From: Pisolithus tinctorius
Lineage: Eukaryota; Basidiomycota; Agaricomycetes; Boletales; Pisolithaceae
Direction of reading: 5' to 3'
NCBI GenBank assembly: GCA_024663395.1
Contig: JANFAH010000021.1
Coordinates: 930,001-994,000, forward strand
Length of the DNA: 64,000 bases
Shown: positions 47,045 through 58,087 of the stretch, in pieces
How positions within the stretch are numbered: the first letter of the stretch is position 1
Layout of the letters: each line of letters opens with the position of its first letter
Translations under genes and position numbers: made by a program
Notes under the pieces: generated by a model
The model's database searches: none
Told to the model about the DNA's origin: nothing
The model's input: the letters and a program-made list of their open reading frames with translations, nothing else

Positions 47045-47896
47045 ATGAGCGAAGAGTCCCGCTCACGCTCTGGCCTATCCCATCGCCACTCCTCTAGCGT
47101 GCTTCATGAGTTGCTAGAGTCAATGCGGCTCTCAGGTAATTAATCTTTTTCTATCTGCCATGGTGATTGCTACTAACTACGTATTGCCTACAGATATCAA
47201 CTGCGACACGGTCACTTGGACTCGGACGACGACAGAAGAGTCTATAACATTTTCATGCATTCCCCAGACACCGCGTACACCACAGATCCGGACGCCGTCA
47301 CACATACTACAGGCATCGCCCAGGTCAAGGATGCCTGTGTCGACGGTTTCCTCCTGCTTGGTGACTAGCCCAACATCCACTCCTAAATCTTGTCGCTCGC
47401 CCAAGTCAACTCCCCCCACCCAACAGCCGGCACCGGCCCCGAGCAGTTCCCCGCCTACAGCTCCATGCCCTATGCCGGTTTTTCCTCTCCACTTTCCTGG
47501 GCCCCATCTGTCGACATTTCTGCCTCCTGACACCACGGATGGTATTGATGGCTACTATGTCATCACAGTAGGACAGGAAGTTGGCATTTTTTTCCAATGG
47601 TCAGTTCTGCTTTCAGATAATATTTATCCATACAGCTAACTATCAGAAGGCTGGCGGTTCAGGCCCGTGTCACCGGCGTGCCTGACAATAGTCATAAGAG
47701 GTTCAAGACGTTTGCTGCAGCACTACAAGCTTATACTACCAACTACAATGAAGGATTGGTGTATGTGACTCCAGTTCCTAACGGGCCATTTTGGCCCAAG
47801 TCTTTAGATGATATCCTCAGTCATATCGAGCCTTCTTCTGCGGCCAGTAGTTCTGACGAGTTGTGGTCCCAAGTAGCTAAAACTGAGTTACTGTAG
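47045..47896 (+). CDS. KDZ accessory gene 1: protein with a viroplasmin / RNase H1 N-terminal-type domain
   Basis: Three exons, 47045-47135, 47194-47599 and 47650-47896, join to 744 bases (247 residues). It begins MSEESRSRSGLSHRHSS. A region of about 110 residues rich in serine, proline and threonine follows. Then comes GYYVITVGQEVGIFFQW spliced to LAVQARVTGVPDNSHKRF and FKTFAAALQAY, ending in PNGPFWP. The pattern of a Y-V-V-x-x-G start, a GIF-x-x-W turn and a K-x-F..A helix is that of the small RNA/DNA-hybrid-binding domain found at the N-terminus of RNase H1. No RNase H catalytic part follows. The start is only about 130 bases from the divergent transposase start, so the two probably share a promoter region. 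Confidence 0.75.
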
Positions 47897-48513
47897 ATAA
47901 ATCGTGTCAATGCAATTATGTGATACACCTCCATCCAGCGAGAGGACACCTTCATAGCTTATCACCTGGGCTTGAGTTGAAATGGAAGTGGCTGGTAATT
48001 CGTCGTCAGTGGTTACTTATATACATTGTGCAAGTTGCTAGGTGGTATATCCTTCAAGTTTTGCTAAAGACTCCTACTCATGACATGTACTTTCTAGCCA
48101 GTAGTATGTACCATCTAGTACTAGCATATGTAGGTATTCTGTTACAGATGTAGTGTGTACACGCTCTCAATGTAGGTATGTACATATATTGGCAGTCGCA
48201 AGACTCACAAAATATGGTGTTCGCTATGAAGCGCTGGCTCTCCGTCGCATTCTCGAGACACTAGCATTAAGCCAGGTGCACGCCAGGCACTTATCAAGTT
48301 AGAATATACATGTAGTACCAATATCTCAGGGTTATCTGCGCTCGATAGAGGTATATGGATCGCAAGGCTCACAAAACATGGCGTTCGCTATGTGTTCGCT
48401 ATGGAGATGTTCGGGTTTCCATCTTGTTCTCGAGGCACCACATATTATAACTGCTTCTATATACTGGCATGCGATGGCAGGATCGTGCACGCAGAAATAT
48501 ATCATGTTTGAAT
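47897..48513. repeat. Gene-free spacer in element D with a duplicated block
   Basis: A block of about 70 bases (TCGCAAGRCTCACAAAAYATGG, then GTTCGCTATG, then TTCTCGAG) occurs twice in direct order, at about 48192-48262 and 48360-48436. It should contain the 3' ends of accessory genes 1 and 2, which converge here. Confidence 0.6.
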
Positions 48514-49290
48514 CTACGTATCAGCATGTAGTAGCGACATCTCAAAGAACTTCACTTCCGAAGCTACATTAACACACATGTCATAGAAACTTCCTAACGA
48601 GGTGGAAGGCACTTCCATCTGCGCACCATGAGAAATCCCACGAAGGCGGGATAAAATCTCCTTTCCTTCCTCGATATGGGCCCTCATTCCTGCCCAGAAG
48701 CGACTGAGCGCTGCAGGATCAGACTTCGACCGTACAGATTCCTTCAAGATCTCCAACTCGTCTGGCCATCGGTCTTCTGGCTGCCAGTCCACACGCCATA
48801 GCTCTATAGCATGCCTGATGGGAGCGAGAGTTTCCGCCGATGGAGCAGCAGTACACTTGATGGGAGCGAGAGTTTCCACCGACACAGCAGTCTGCCAAGA
48901 GCACTTTGATGATTCTCGCTGCCTATAACATCAGATCAGCGGCGCCTCATTCAAAGTTGCGAGGAAGGCCTACTGGAGTCTTGCCCTACAAACCACGCAG
49001 TAAGTTTTATTGGGTCAAAAATTGCTGGCACTCGCCCTGTACTTACCTTGCAACTCGGAGGTGTGCCTTTTCATTCTGTGCCTTGCGGACCCTGTGTAAT
49101 AGCATCAGAGAGCCAACTGCGTGGATGGGTGATTATACGTACCCAGGCTTTGAGAACCAACGTTGAGTAGCGAGCCGCTGACGATCACTACGGTCTGACT
49201 GCGAGCATTTAGCCTTGGATGGTTTCTTCTTCACTGTAAATATTTAGCCATGCTTCGAAAGGCCAAGTCAGTTTGTATAAAAGACTTACT
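48514..49290 (-). CDS. KDZ accessory gene 2: small basic protein, 185 residues
   Basis: Five coding exons on the minus strand: 49290 (A of the ATG only), 49233-49143, 49091-49047, 48985-48974 and 48922-48514. They total 558 bases with all phases matching. The start codon itself is split by an intron (A|TG). The N-terminus is very basic (MKKKPSKAKCSQSDRSDRQR) and helix-like, followed by KAQNEKAHLRVARARLQQR. A repeated ETLAPI(K/R) motif comes next, then an acidic helical region (WPDELEILKESVRSKSDP). A basic region followed by a helix suggests nucleic-acid binding or dimerisation, but no family is assigned. Confidence 0.6.
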
Positions 49291-50376
49291 CGAAGCATGC
49301 AGTGATTGACAGACTTTGGATAAGCTAACTACACTACTTAGCTCAGGTATAAACATATGTAAATACCTCGTGGTAACGGAGGGCGCGGGCACCCGCACTC
49401 AACCCCTATTTTCTAAATGAAATATCATAAGCTTCTCGAAAACACTACACGTACACAGCGGGAATTAAGCATTTGGACCAGCCACGCTCTATACGTCTGT
49501 ACGCTGAACGTGCGATACACGTTTATCAGTTTTATGGGTAAAGTCAAATACCCGTCTTCCTCTCATTTCCACCCACCTGCTAACGATGTGCTGCAAGCGT
49601 TGGAATCGGCTCCACGAAATTCTTCGTTGTCTCAATCATGGTGCGTCGCAACTGTCGTTGTGACTGAGCATAGTCAACATGTGTATTTGAATGCTTACTA
49701 TTGCCCATAGGTTTTCAGCAAATTTCGCGCTAATTTCTCTGAGCTGATGCTCGTGCTATGACTCGACGCATTCCTGCTGGGTAGAGGCACTCTTGCTTGG
49801 TATCCCGGTAGGTCTAACTGTCGCTGATCTATCCCGAGCGTAGTTGTGGCGTGTACCATGTAGCTGGTGCGAGACCACCACACCACTCAAAGGTCGTATA
49901 AAGTATGGATATTGGACCTTGGTAAGTAACTCGTCGACGGTATGATGGTGATGAACCATACGTTGTAGTTCCAGGTACCCTATACTGTGCGTCGTCCACC
50001 GGTAGAACCCTATCTCACCACCGCACGCACGTGATGCGATATGGTGCGGCGTGATCGCGTGTCGTGGTGTTGCGTGCCTTCGTTCTGCAGAATTATCTGA
50101 AGACACTATCTGTTGTCTGGTTTCGGTATGGCAACATGGCTTACAACTGAGACTCTAGGTGCCCTGAACGTATGGTGTTGTCGGCTGCGTCCATGTGATT
50201 CAAATGCAAGGCATGCGCGACGTCAATCAATAAATATTGTGTTGTGCCGATGTCACGGTGATATTGGACTTTCGAGTGGCGCGAATGATCAACACATATC
50301 CTGCCAGCGTGAAAATATTCTGGTGCGTCAGTGTCTTCCTCTCAGACCTCTCCCCTCTGCTCTCAGTGCTGTTAGT
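49291..50376. other. Gene-free stretch of element D between divergent accessory genes 2 and 3
   Basis: Small frames exist on both strands (for example 49417-49710 plus and 50106-49756 minus), but none has recognisable motifs or consistent splice sites. It likely holds the promoters and 5' untranslated exons of the two flanking genes. Confidence 0.4.
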
Positions 50377-52521
50377 ATGAACCACGCTGGCGATGATCCT
50401 CAACCGTCTGATATGGCTCCGTCTAATCCTATTTCATTTCTTGATATGCTCAACAGCGAAGATTTCCCCCTCACTGGCCTTAGTTATGGTAATATATATT
50501 TTGCTTCCGTTGAATTTTTCGCTCAACTGCATGAGCCCAGCAGGTGCATCCACTCGTAACGAGACAACCGCGTTAATCCCTGCGAATAATTTGTCAGTCA
50601 CATACTTCCATCCATATCATAGACGGTGTCCCTGACCTTACCTCAGCGTGTCTTCAACGTATAGACCGTCGTTCGGCCTGCCCGCCGCCAACGTTCCACC
50701 AGTCAATTACACTTTGCCAACCTCCGGTCTACCCAGTGGCCTGGACGCTACCTCGGTTTGGCCAGTCTCTTCACTCAACGAGCTGCAGACTGCTGAGGCA
50801 AGTTCATGTGCAAGCAATGTACCCGCCGGTCACCTCAGTAGCCTGGTCACTACCTCGGCTTGGCTGGCCTCTTCACTCAACAGGCTACAGAACGCGGAGG
50901 TAAGGTCGAGCTCAAGCGACATGCCAACCGCTGGTCAACTCAGTGGCCTGGGCACTGCCTCGACTTGGACTTCCTCCTCCCCCAACAGACTACAGAGCGA
51001 CGAGCGCACAATCAACCCTGTCACCAGCTTTGTCGAGAATGTGAAATCCTCAGCAAATAGTTCCTCCTGGCGTGCTCGGAATCCTGGGGTTCCTGTCCAA
51101 CCTATCAAAGCACGAGCGCCGCGCCTCCTTTCGACTGCCGAGAAATGCTCTCGCTCATTAACGAAGGAGGACAAGGCCAAGCGAGCGAAGGAACTTCATG
51201 ACGCACTCGAGAGTTTCCTCCACTCTCAGAACGCGAAGCTTGAAGCCATTGCCGCGGCCAACAACGTTACTTTTGACCATGTCAAGGGCCTCATCAACAC
51301 AAAGACCAACTATCACCACAGCCGCTGCGCCATGCTACAGAATGCCCTGGTCCACGCCAAATCACTCGAAGTCAATACAGGTAAGTATACTTGACTGTAC
51401 CGTTATATGAGTGCTAACAAGCAAGTCCAGATCGCCCTGTTGGAGAGAAGCTACCCATGGCGTGACTTCAAGAGTTGGTCAAGGTCGATTTAGAGGTGCA
51501 TCCGCTCTCACAAAGTGAAGAAGAACTACTCATCGAGAAACTTCAAGAATATCGCAAGCTCAAGACGCGTGGCACCCGCATGAACAACACTGCGACGGCA
51601 CGCGATGTCAATTACACGGTAGATAGGATCACCAAGGAGGTATGTCGTACTTTACTTATGAACTTCTTCATGGTAAGGATGATCCACAGCTCGAAAACCT
51701 TCGTGACCGAACTGGCATATATGCCACATTGTTTGTCACGCGCGGCCATGTCAATGACACCATCCAGTCCACATGGACCGCGACCGACAACTCAGCAGAC
51801 TTCTGGCAGGACATCATCCAACAGCCAGTCGCTGACATCGCGCGCAAGTATGAGCAGTGGGCATGTACTCAGGGTCAAAGTAAGTTCATTCGGCGTTAGG
51901 TGACAGCCGCTCAACCATAGGTTCAGATATTGTGGAGTGCGATAACCTTGCGAGCGTCAGGAAACAAGTAACCAAGACAATTTTGGATGGTCTCAGTGGG
52001 TGCCTCGGAGGAGCGTTTTCCATAACACTGCACTAAACAACGCCACAGGACAAGCCACAAACAAGAGGAACATCGTAATGAATTATCTCAATTATGAGCG
52101 CAGTATAATCCTGGCATACGGCGTCAAACTAGTTGGCTGGCCTACCGACGTCAAGTTTGTTAATCCATCGAGTATCGGCGTTATATCCGAGGTGATCAGA
52201 CTACGAGATGCACTCTGCTCCAGCGCATGCTTTTGGAAAAAGCTTTCGAAGCGCGAGCGACAGGAATTTTCAGCACAGTGGGAGAGCCGAGTCACCGCAG
52301 GTGAGGCAGTGCTTAAACCACGCAAGAAAAGAGCGGATGCGGGTGTATCGCACAAGCGCAAGGCACCCAGTGGTGCAGAGCTGTCCGCAGACAAGGAGAA
52401 CAGGTCGGAGGGCCCACCCAGAAAGAGGTCGCGTGGATCATGCAAGAGAACACTCCCGAAAAGCGTTGAATTCATTCAAGACACGGATGATGATGATAAC
52501 GAGGAAGACCTGGACGATTAG
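50377..52521 (+). CDS. KDZ accessory gene 3: 614-residue nuclear-looking protein (one TGA)
   Basis: Seven exons: 50377-50488, 50541-50592, 50647-51380, 51431-51639, 51690-51879, 51921-51995, 52049-52521. They total 1845 bases with consistent phases. The protein starts MNHAGDDPQPSDMAPSN and has three serine-rich repeats built on ATSVWPVSSLNELQ / TTSAWLASSLNRLQ / TASTWTSSSPNRLQ. A helical domain (KRAKELHDALESFLHSQNAK) follows, then a conserved-looking part with TGIYATLFVTRGHVND, WACTQGQ and YGVKLVGWPTDVKFVNPSS. The C-terminus is basic and then acidic (RKKRADAGVSHKRKA...DDDDNEEDLDD). One TGA at 51463-51465 interrupts an otherwise open frame. By recollection, proteins with a KLVGWP segment recur in mushroom genomes. 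Function unknown. Confidence 0.72.
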
Positions 52522-52791
52522 CTTGCGTACTCTTGCTAATACATAATGTATCGAGAGTTGTTATACATACAAGAAATTTGTTAAGGGTAATGTGTAATGT
52601 GTTGTGTACACTGGACAATAGTGAGCTCGCTGTAGGCAACAGCAAGCATGGGTGGAGCGTCTGCTGTCAGTGCATCGCCGTTGACTGCCGATGTCATACA
52701 TAAATAGATACATTATGATAATTATATGATAATTATAAATACTAGCAAGTAATGGTAATGGTACTATTCATTGCTGCCAGGCCACCTGCAT
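52522..52791. other. Spacer with a third, decayed copy of the KDZ end repeat
   Basis: 52620-52700 reads GTGAGCTCGCTGTAGGCAAC then AGCAAGC..GTCATACATAAATAG. This resembles the block inside the terminal repeats (GAGCTCRTCGTGGGCAAC, AGCAAGC, CATGGCATAAATAG) though it lies outside the 590-base match. The rest is AT-rich with no gene. Confidence 0.55.
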
Positions 52792-53380
52792 GTAAGGTAA
52801 AGAAAATGCGACGCTAATAGGTACACAGTTGAGGGAGATATATGCAAAACACGAGCTCATCGTGGGCAACAATGAGCGCGAGGGGGCGCGAGGGGCGGCA
52901 GCTGTCACCGACAACCGCTGACGTCATAGAACTGTAAGTACAACAACATTACAAATACATCACATGTAGGGTAGCGCTTTCCGACATCGCTGTTCGGCGG
53001 TAGCCGGTAACAAATAGAACGGTCACGTGTTCCCGAATAAGGTAAAGAAAGTCCGAGGCGAATTGGTACACAATTGGGGGAGATATACACAAAATACGAG
53101 CTCGTCGTGGGCAACAGCAAGCACGGGAGGGCGGCAACTGCCACCGATGTCGGCAACGAGCACGAAGGGGCATGGGGGGGGGTGGCCATTGCCACCGACA
53201 TCACATGGCATAAATAGAGTACTATTTCCTCCGGGCTACTGGAGTACTACACACTAAGTACAATTATTATTGAAGAGATATTGAAGGAGGCAGAAAGTAT
53301 AGTATTTTCCCTCTATTAAGAGGGTGTCACACGCATTATTATCACCTCTAATAAGATTGGCAGGGTGGGAATCACAGGTG
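52792..53380 (-). repeat. Right terminal inverted repeat of KDZ element D
   Basis: 589 bases, inverted partner of 42757-43346, ending GGTGGGAATCACAGGTG directly before the duplication CACAGCAC. The two arms are near-identical apart from scattered substitutions and the length of the C/G run. Confidence 0.93.
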
Positions 53381-53388
53381 CACAGCAC

Positions 53389-55355
53389 TGTTTTTCAAGA
53401 AAGTCTACTCTCATTTTGGATTGTATGACAAAGTTATATCAGATCGAGGTCCCCAGTTCACCTCTGTGTTTGCTAAAGAACTCGCCTCCCTTCTGGGATA
53501 CTCCCTCGCCTTGTCAATGGCATATCACCCACAGACAGATGGAGAAACCGAACGCATAAACCAAGAAGTGGAGACTTATCTCCGCATCTTTTTCCAGAAC
53601 GACCCCACCTTGTGGGTAACCAACCTCCCTATGGCTGAATTCGCGCACAATCACCATCCTCATTCCGTTACCCATCAATCTCCATTCTACCTCATGTACA
53701 GATATGAACCGAAACCACTTCCATCCCTGATCGTGGACACCCACCTTCCCGCCACTGAGTCTAGACTCGAAGAACTTCGAAAAGCCAGAGAAGAAGCCCT
53801 TGTGGCCCATGATCTGGCCAGAAAGACTATGAAAGACTGCTCGTCACGACCCTTCACCCTGTTCCAAAAAGGTGATAAGGTTTGGCTAGAAGCACACAAT
53901 TTGAAATGCTCCTATGAAAATAGGAAGCTTGCACCAAAACGAGAAGGACCCTTCACTGTCTCTGACATCCTATCTCCGATAACATATCGCCTCGCGATTC
54001 CTGCACGATGGAAGATCCATAATGTCTTCCACGCTTCTCTCTTATCGCCTTATCGCGAAAATGATGTTCACGGACCAAACTTCCCAGCTCCACCACCTGA
54101 CCTTATCAACGAGGAGGAAGAGTACGAGGTTGAGGCGATAGTCGGTCATAAAAGATCTGGCCGCGGACACGCCTTTTTAATCAAATGGAAGGGTTACCCT
54201 TCTTCCGAAAATTCATGGCAAAAAGAGTCACATCTTGAACATGTGGATGATACGCTCTCCGCCTATAAGAAACGATTCCCCAAAGACTTCCCTCCCCAGA
54301 AACAACCCACTCGACGCTCCACTCACACTGTCAGAAACGTTACTCTCGAAATGCCCCCTTGTCGCTACACATACCCTCGCAAACCTTCTCGTCATCACAC
54401 CCTGTTTGCTCGTCGACAGCGACAACCTGCCAGTGATCAGATGATCGCTTCATATCGACTCTTCGTTGCTGATCCCACTGTCGTCGGCACTGTTTATCAC
54501 GAAGTGGATGAAAACTCTCCACTTGACCTCGTATATCACTCCACTATCCAAGCCCTTCGGCTTGAGGAACTTTCTCAATACGTCAACCGCCAGAATCCCC
54601 TTCTGTCCCCTGCCCGTACCATCTTGAATGAAATTGCCGCCCAACAGGTTCCTCTTTTACTTAGACTTTTTGATGTCCTTAGAGGCGCAGACCTCATCTA
54701 CAACATCCATCAACACCCTACCTTGATCACTCCCCCTCCCCCTGGGTCTAGAAGACCCTCGACTGCAACCTCCCCTCCGGTTTCCTCCATGTCGTCCTCT
54801 CCTCCGGCGTCCTCACCATTGTCGTCCTCCCACTCATCCCGCTCTCTTCGAAGAGCTGACAGACCATGCGCCTGCTGCTTGTCAGGCCCTGACCCTCGAC
54901 CCTGCGAGTCTCACGACTCCCCATCTGAAGTAGATCCTGAGACCGCCTTTGGCATCTCCCATGTTGAACTCGACTACACATTAAACATTGTTGAAACCCT
55001 TGCACAGCTGCTGCCATCCCCTGTGTTAAATGCCATGACAGAATTCGACAGACCTCTTACCCCGTCTGACCCACGCTACCGTCAAACGTGTTACATTTGC
55101 CGCCATCTAGGCCACATTCGTGTCAACTGTGGACTGTATGAATGTCCCCTTTGCCACGCTGCTTGTCCTGGGCATACTCAAGCCCAGTGTCCTTCTATAC
55201 GCCCTCATCGTCCTTTACAGGACAGAATTGCTACCCCCACCTTGGTAGATGATCGTACCCTCGTTGGGAATGAGGACAACGATTTGTATGACAATGATTT
55301 TGATTTTGACAACTCCACCATCAGCAACATGACCGGAGAACCTTACGGAGAGTAG
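53389..55355 (+). pseudogene. C1 pol, 3' part: integrase core, chromodomain, C-terminal zinc knuckles
   Basis: Resumes the C1 integrase after element D. It reads LFFKKVYSHFGLYDKVISDRG, with the second Asp in SDRGPQF and the Glu in TDGETERINQ, then GDKVWLEAHNLK. A chromodomain follows at about 54120-54260 (EYEVEAIVGHKRSG, FLIKWKGYPSSENSW). After it comes an unusual extension of about 330 residues: helical and serine-rich parts, then two adjacent zinc knuckles at about 55085-55190, CX2CX4HX4C (CYICRHLGHIRVNC) and CX2CX6HX4C. It ends TGEPYGE at TAG 55355. No stop is present in this half. The chromodomain would direct insertion to marked chromatin. Confidence 0.92.
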
Positions 55356-55392
55356 TTGAAGTCGGGGACTTCAACGCTTAGAAGGGGGGTAA

Positions 55393-55917
55393 TGTTACGT
55401 TTCACCCCTAACTTTTCTCTTTCACCGTATGATTACCTTGCTTTTGATCCATTGGACATGATTTCCTTTTCGAGCCGTCTTCTCTCTGATCCGACGGCTC
55501 CTTACCTCCACCACTAGCATTACTTGCTCGTTACATGCTTAGGACATGTGTCGTCATTGTTCAACCAATGGCGTAGTTATCTCGTTACATGCGGACACCT
55601 CATGGTCCATTTCCTTGTAGTATTTAGACTGCCAGCTCAAGTCCTGGAACCCCAGACTTGAGCTGCTCAATCATATGCAGCGTTCTCAGAACTTCACCCT
55701 CAGTGTCCCTTACCCAGACCACTCTTACAGGCGTTGCCCAAATCCTCTGTCATTTACAGAGGTTACCTTCAGCCATTGCTGAGGTAGACTATCTTCAGCC
55801 ATTGCTAAGATAGATAAATCCTTCGTCATTTACGAAGGTTACTGCAGCCGTTGCTCAGTAGAAACCTTAGTCTGCGTTTGAGCTCTCCCTACACCTTGAC
55901 TTCGGTCAAGTGTAACA
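55393..55917 (+). repeat. C1 3' LTR
   Basis: 525-base partner of 38296-38820, TGTTACGTTTCACCCC...AAGTGTAACA, followed by the target copy CATTG (55918-55922). Preceded by the purine tract AGAAGGGGGGTAA. Confidence 0.95.
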
Positions 55918-58087
55918 CATTGTTGTACAAGTCATTATCCTCGCTCCTGACGAGGGTATGATCATCTACCAGGGTGGGGGTAGCAATTCTGTCCTGTAAA
56001 GGACGACGAGGGTGTATGGAAGGACATTGGGCCTGAGTATGCCTGGGACGAGTGGTGTGGCAAAGGGGACATTCATACAGTCCACAATTGATGTGGATAT
56101 GGCCAAGACGGCAGCAAACATAGCATGTTTGACGATAATGTGGGTCAGACAGAGTAAGAGGTCTGTTGGATTCGGTCATGGCGTTTAACACAGGGGATGG
56201 CGGCAGCTGTGCAAGGGTTTTGACAATGTTTAACGTGTAGTCGAGTTCAGCACAGGAGACGCCAAAAGCGGTCTCAGGATCTACCTCAGACGGGGAGTCA
56301 TGAGACTCGCAGAGTTGAGGGTTAGGGCCTGACAAGCAGCAGGTGTGGGGTCTGTCAGCTCTTCGGAGAGAGCGAGAGGAATGGGAGGATGATGACAGCG
56401 ATGACGATGGAGGGGAGGACAATGCAGAGGAAACCGGAGGGGAAGTTGCAGTTGAGGGTCTTCTAGACCCAGGAGGAGGGGGAGTGATCAACGTAGGGTG
56501 TTGACGAACGTTATAAATGAGGTCTGCGCCTCCGAGGACATCAAAGAGTCTAAGTAAGATGGGGACCTGTTGGACAGCGATTTCATTTAGGATGGTGCAA
56601 GCAGGAGAGAGGAGTGGGTTCTGGTGGTTGACATAGTGGGAGAGTTCTTCAAGCTGAAGGGCTTGGATGGTGGCATGATACACCAGGTCAAGTGGGGAGT
56701 CTTCATCCACTTCATGATAAACAGTGCTGATGACAGTGGGGTCGGCAACAAAGAGTCGATACGAAGCAATCATCTGATCGCTAGTGGGTTGTTGTTGACG
56801 ATGGGCGAATGGGGTGTGATGGCGAGAGGGCTCGTGGGGATAAGTGTAGCATCGAGGGGGCATTTCTAAAGTGATGTTTCTAACAGTACGAGTGGAATGT
56901 CGAGTAGGTTGTTTCTGGAGGGGGAAGTCTCTGGGGAATCGTTTCTTATAGGCAGAGAGTGTGTCATCCGCATGTTCAAGGTGTGATTCTTTCTGCCACG
57001 AGTTTTCGGAAGAAGGGTAGCCTTTCCATTTGAATAAAAAGGCGTGTCCGTGGCCAGATCTTTTATGACTGACTATCGCCTCAATCTCGTACTCTTCTTC
57101 CTCGTTGACAAGGTCAGGTGGTGGAGCCGGGAAGTTCGGTCCGTGGACGTCATTCTCGTGATAGGGCGATAAGAGGGAGGCATGGAAGACATTGTGGATC
57201 TTCCAACGTGTGGGAATCGTGAGGCGATATGTTATTGGAGATAGGACGTCAGAGATGGTAAAGGGTCCTTCTCGTTTTGGTGCGAGTTTTCTATTTTCAT
57301 AGGAGCATTTCAAATTGTGTGCTTCTAGCCAAACTTTATCACCTTTTTGGAAAGGGGTAAAGGGTCGTGACAAGCGGTCTTTCATAGTTTTTCTAGCCAG
57401 ATCATGGGCTGCAAGGGCTTCTTCTCTGGCTTTTCGGAGTTCCTTGAGTCTAGACTTGGCGGCAGGAAGGTGGGTGTCTGTGATCAAGGACAGAAGAGGT
57501 TTCGGTTCATACCCGTACATGAGGTAAAACAGGGATTGATGAGTGACGGAGTGAGGACAGTGATTATGCGTGAATTCAGCCATAGGGAGGTTTATTACCC
57601 AAGACTTGGGGTCATTCTGGCAAAAGATGCAGAGATAGGTCTCTACTTCTTGATTCATGCGTTCAGTTTCTCCATCGGTCTGTGGGTGGTACGCTGTTGA
57701 CAAGGTGAGGGAGTACCCTAGAAGGGAAGCGAGTTCTTTAGCAAAGGCAGAGGCGAACTGGGGGCCTCGATCAGATATAATTTTGTCATACAACCCGAAG
57801 CGGGAGTAGACTTTCTTGAAAAACAATGCTGCGATGTCAGCAGCAGAAGCTGTTTTCTTTGTCAGAGTAAGGATTACCCCCTTTGTAAGCCCATGGTCTA
57901 CCACGACCAAAAGGGAATCATAGCTGTTTGAAACGGGTAAGTCGGTCACCAGATCACAAGAGATCTGTTGGAACGGGCAGGTTGAGGTGGAGGGGATAGG
58001 CGTGAGGGGAGGTGTCGTTGGGTGGGTGTTGACCTTATTTTGCTGGCATATAGCACAGCCTTCAACGTACTTTCGGACGAAGGACAT
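55918..58087 (-). pseudogene. C2 integrase, chromodomain and C-terminal zinc knuckles
   Basis: Long open frame of about 720 codons covering CAICQQNKVNTHP, SDRGPQFASAFAKE, TDGETERMNQ, the chromodomain (EYEIEAIVSHKRSG, FLFKWKGYPSSENSW) and the terminal double knuckle. The true coding part ends near 55923 where C1 is inserted; the last few codons before the stop at 55889 read into the C1 LTR. It is the least damaged part of C2 and shows that the C-terminal extension is a conserved family trait. Confidence 0.88.

Larger units (their letters stand above)
42757..53380. mobile_element. KDZ-type DNA transposon D, apparently complete
   Basis: 10,624-base element with terminal inverted repeats (42757-43346 and 52792-53380, ends CACCTGTGATTCCCACC) and the perfect 8-base duplication CACAGCAC (42749-42756 and 53381-53388). 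Removing it plus one duplication restores the C1 integrase frame (ADI-TA-LFFKK). It encodes a minus-strand KDZ (Kyakuja-Dileera-Zisupton) transposase and three spliced accessory genes: plus, minus, plus. KDZ elements are a known fungal DNA transposon class. No TET/JBP gene, often linked to them in mushrooms, is found in this copy. Confidence 0.95.
38296..55917 (+). mobile_element. Chromodomain Ty3/gypsy retrotransposon C1 (split by KDZ element D)
   Basis: LTRs 38296-38820 and 55393-55917 are both 525 bases (TGTTA...GTAACA), with the 5-base duplication CATTG on each side. Without the 10,632 bases of D plus its duplication the element is about 7.0 kb. It has one long gag-pol frame. Polypurine tract AGAAGGGGGGTAA lies at 55380-55392. 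The chromodomain places it in the chromovirus clade. It is inserted into the 3' end of C2 in opposite orientation. Confidence 0.95.

Noticed and set aside
47177..47536. Minus-strand ORF opposite KDZ accessory gene 1
   Set aside because: Glycine- and valine-rich shadow of the Ser/Pro-rich exon; the plus-strand gene has consistent splicing.
42757..53380. hAT element as the identity of D (8-base duplication)
   Set aside because: hAT also gives 8-base duplications, but the transposase has the KDZ blocks (CPACTYEL, DETGIFLAICRHG, GYDIGC, GLEDLETCERSF) and no hAT dimerisation signature.
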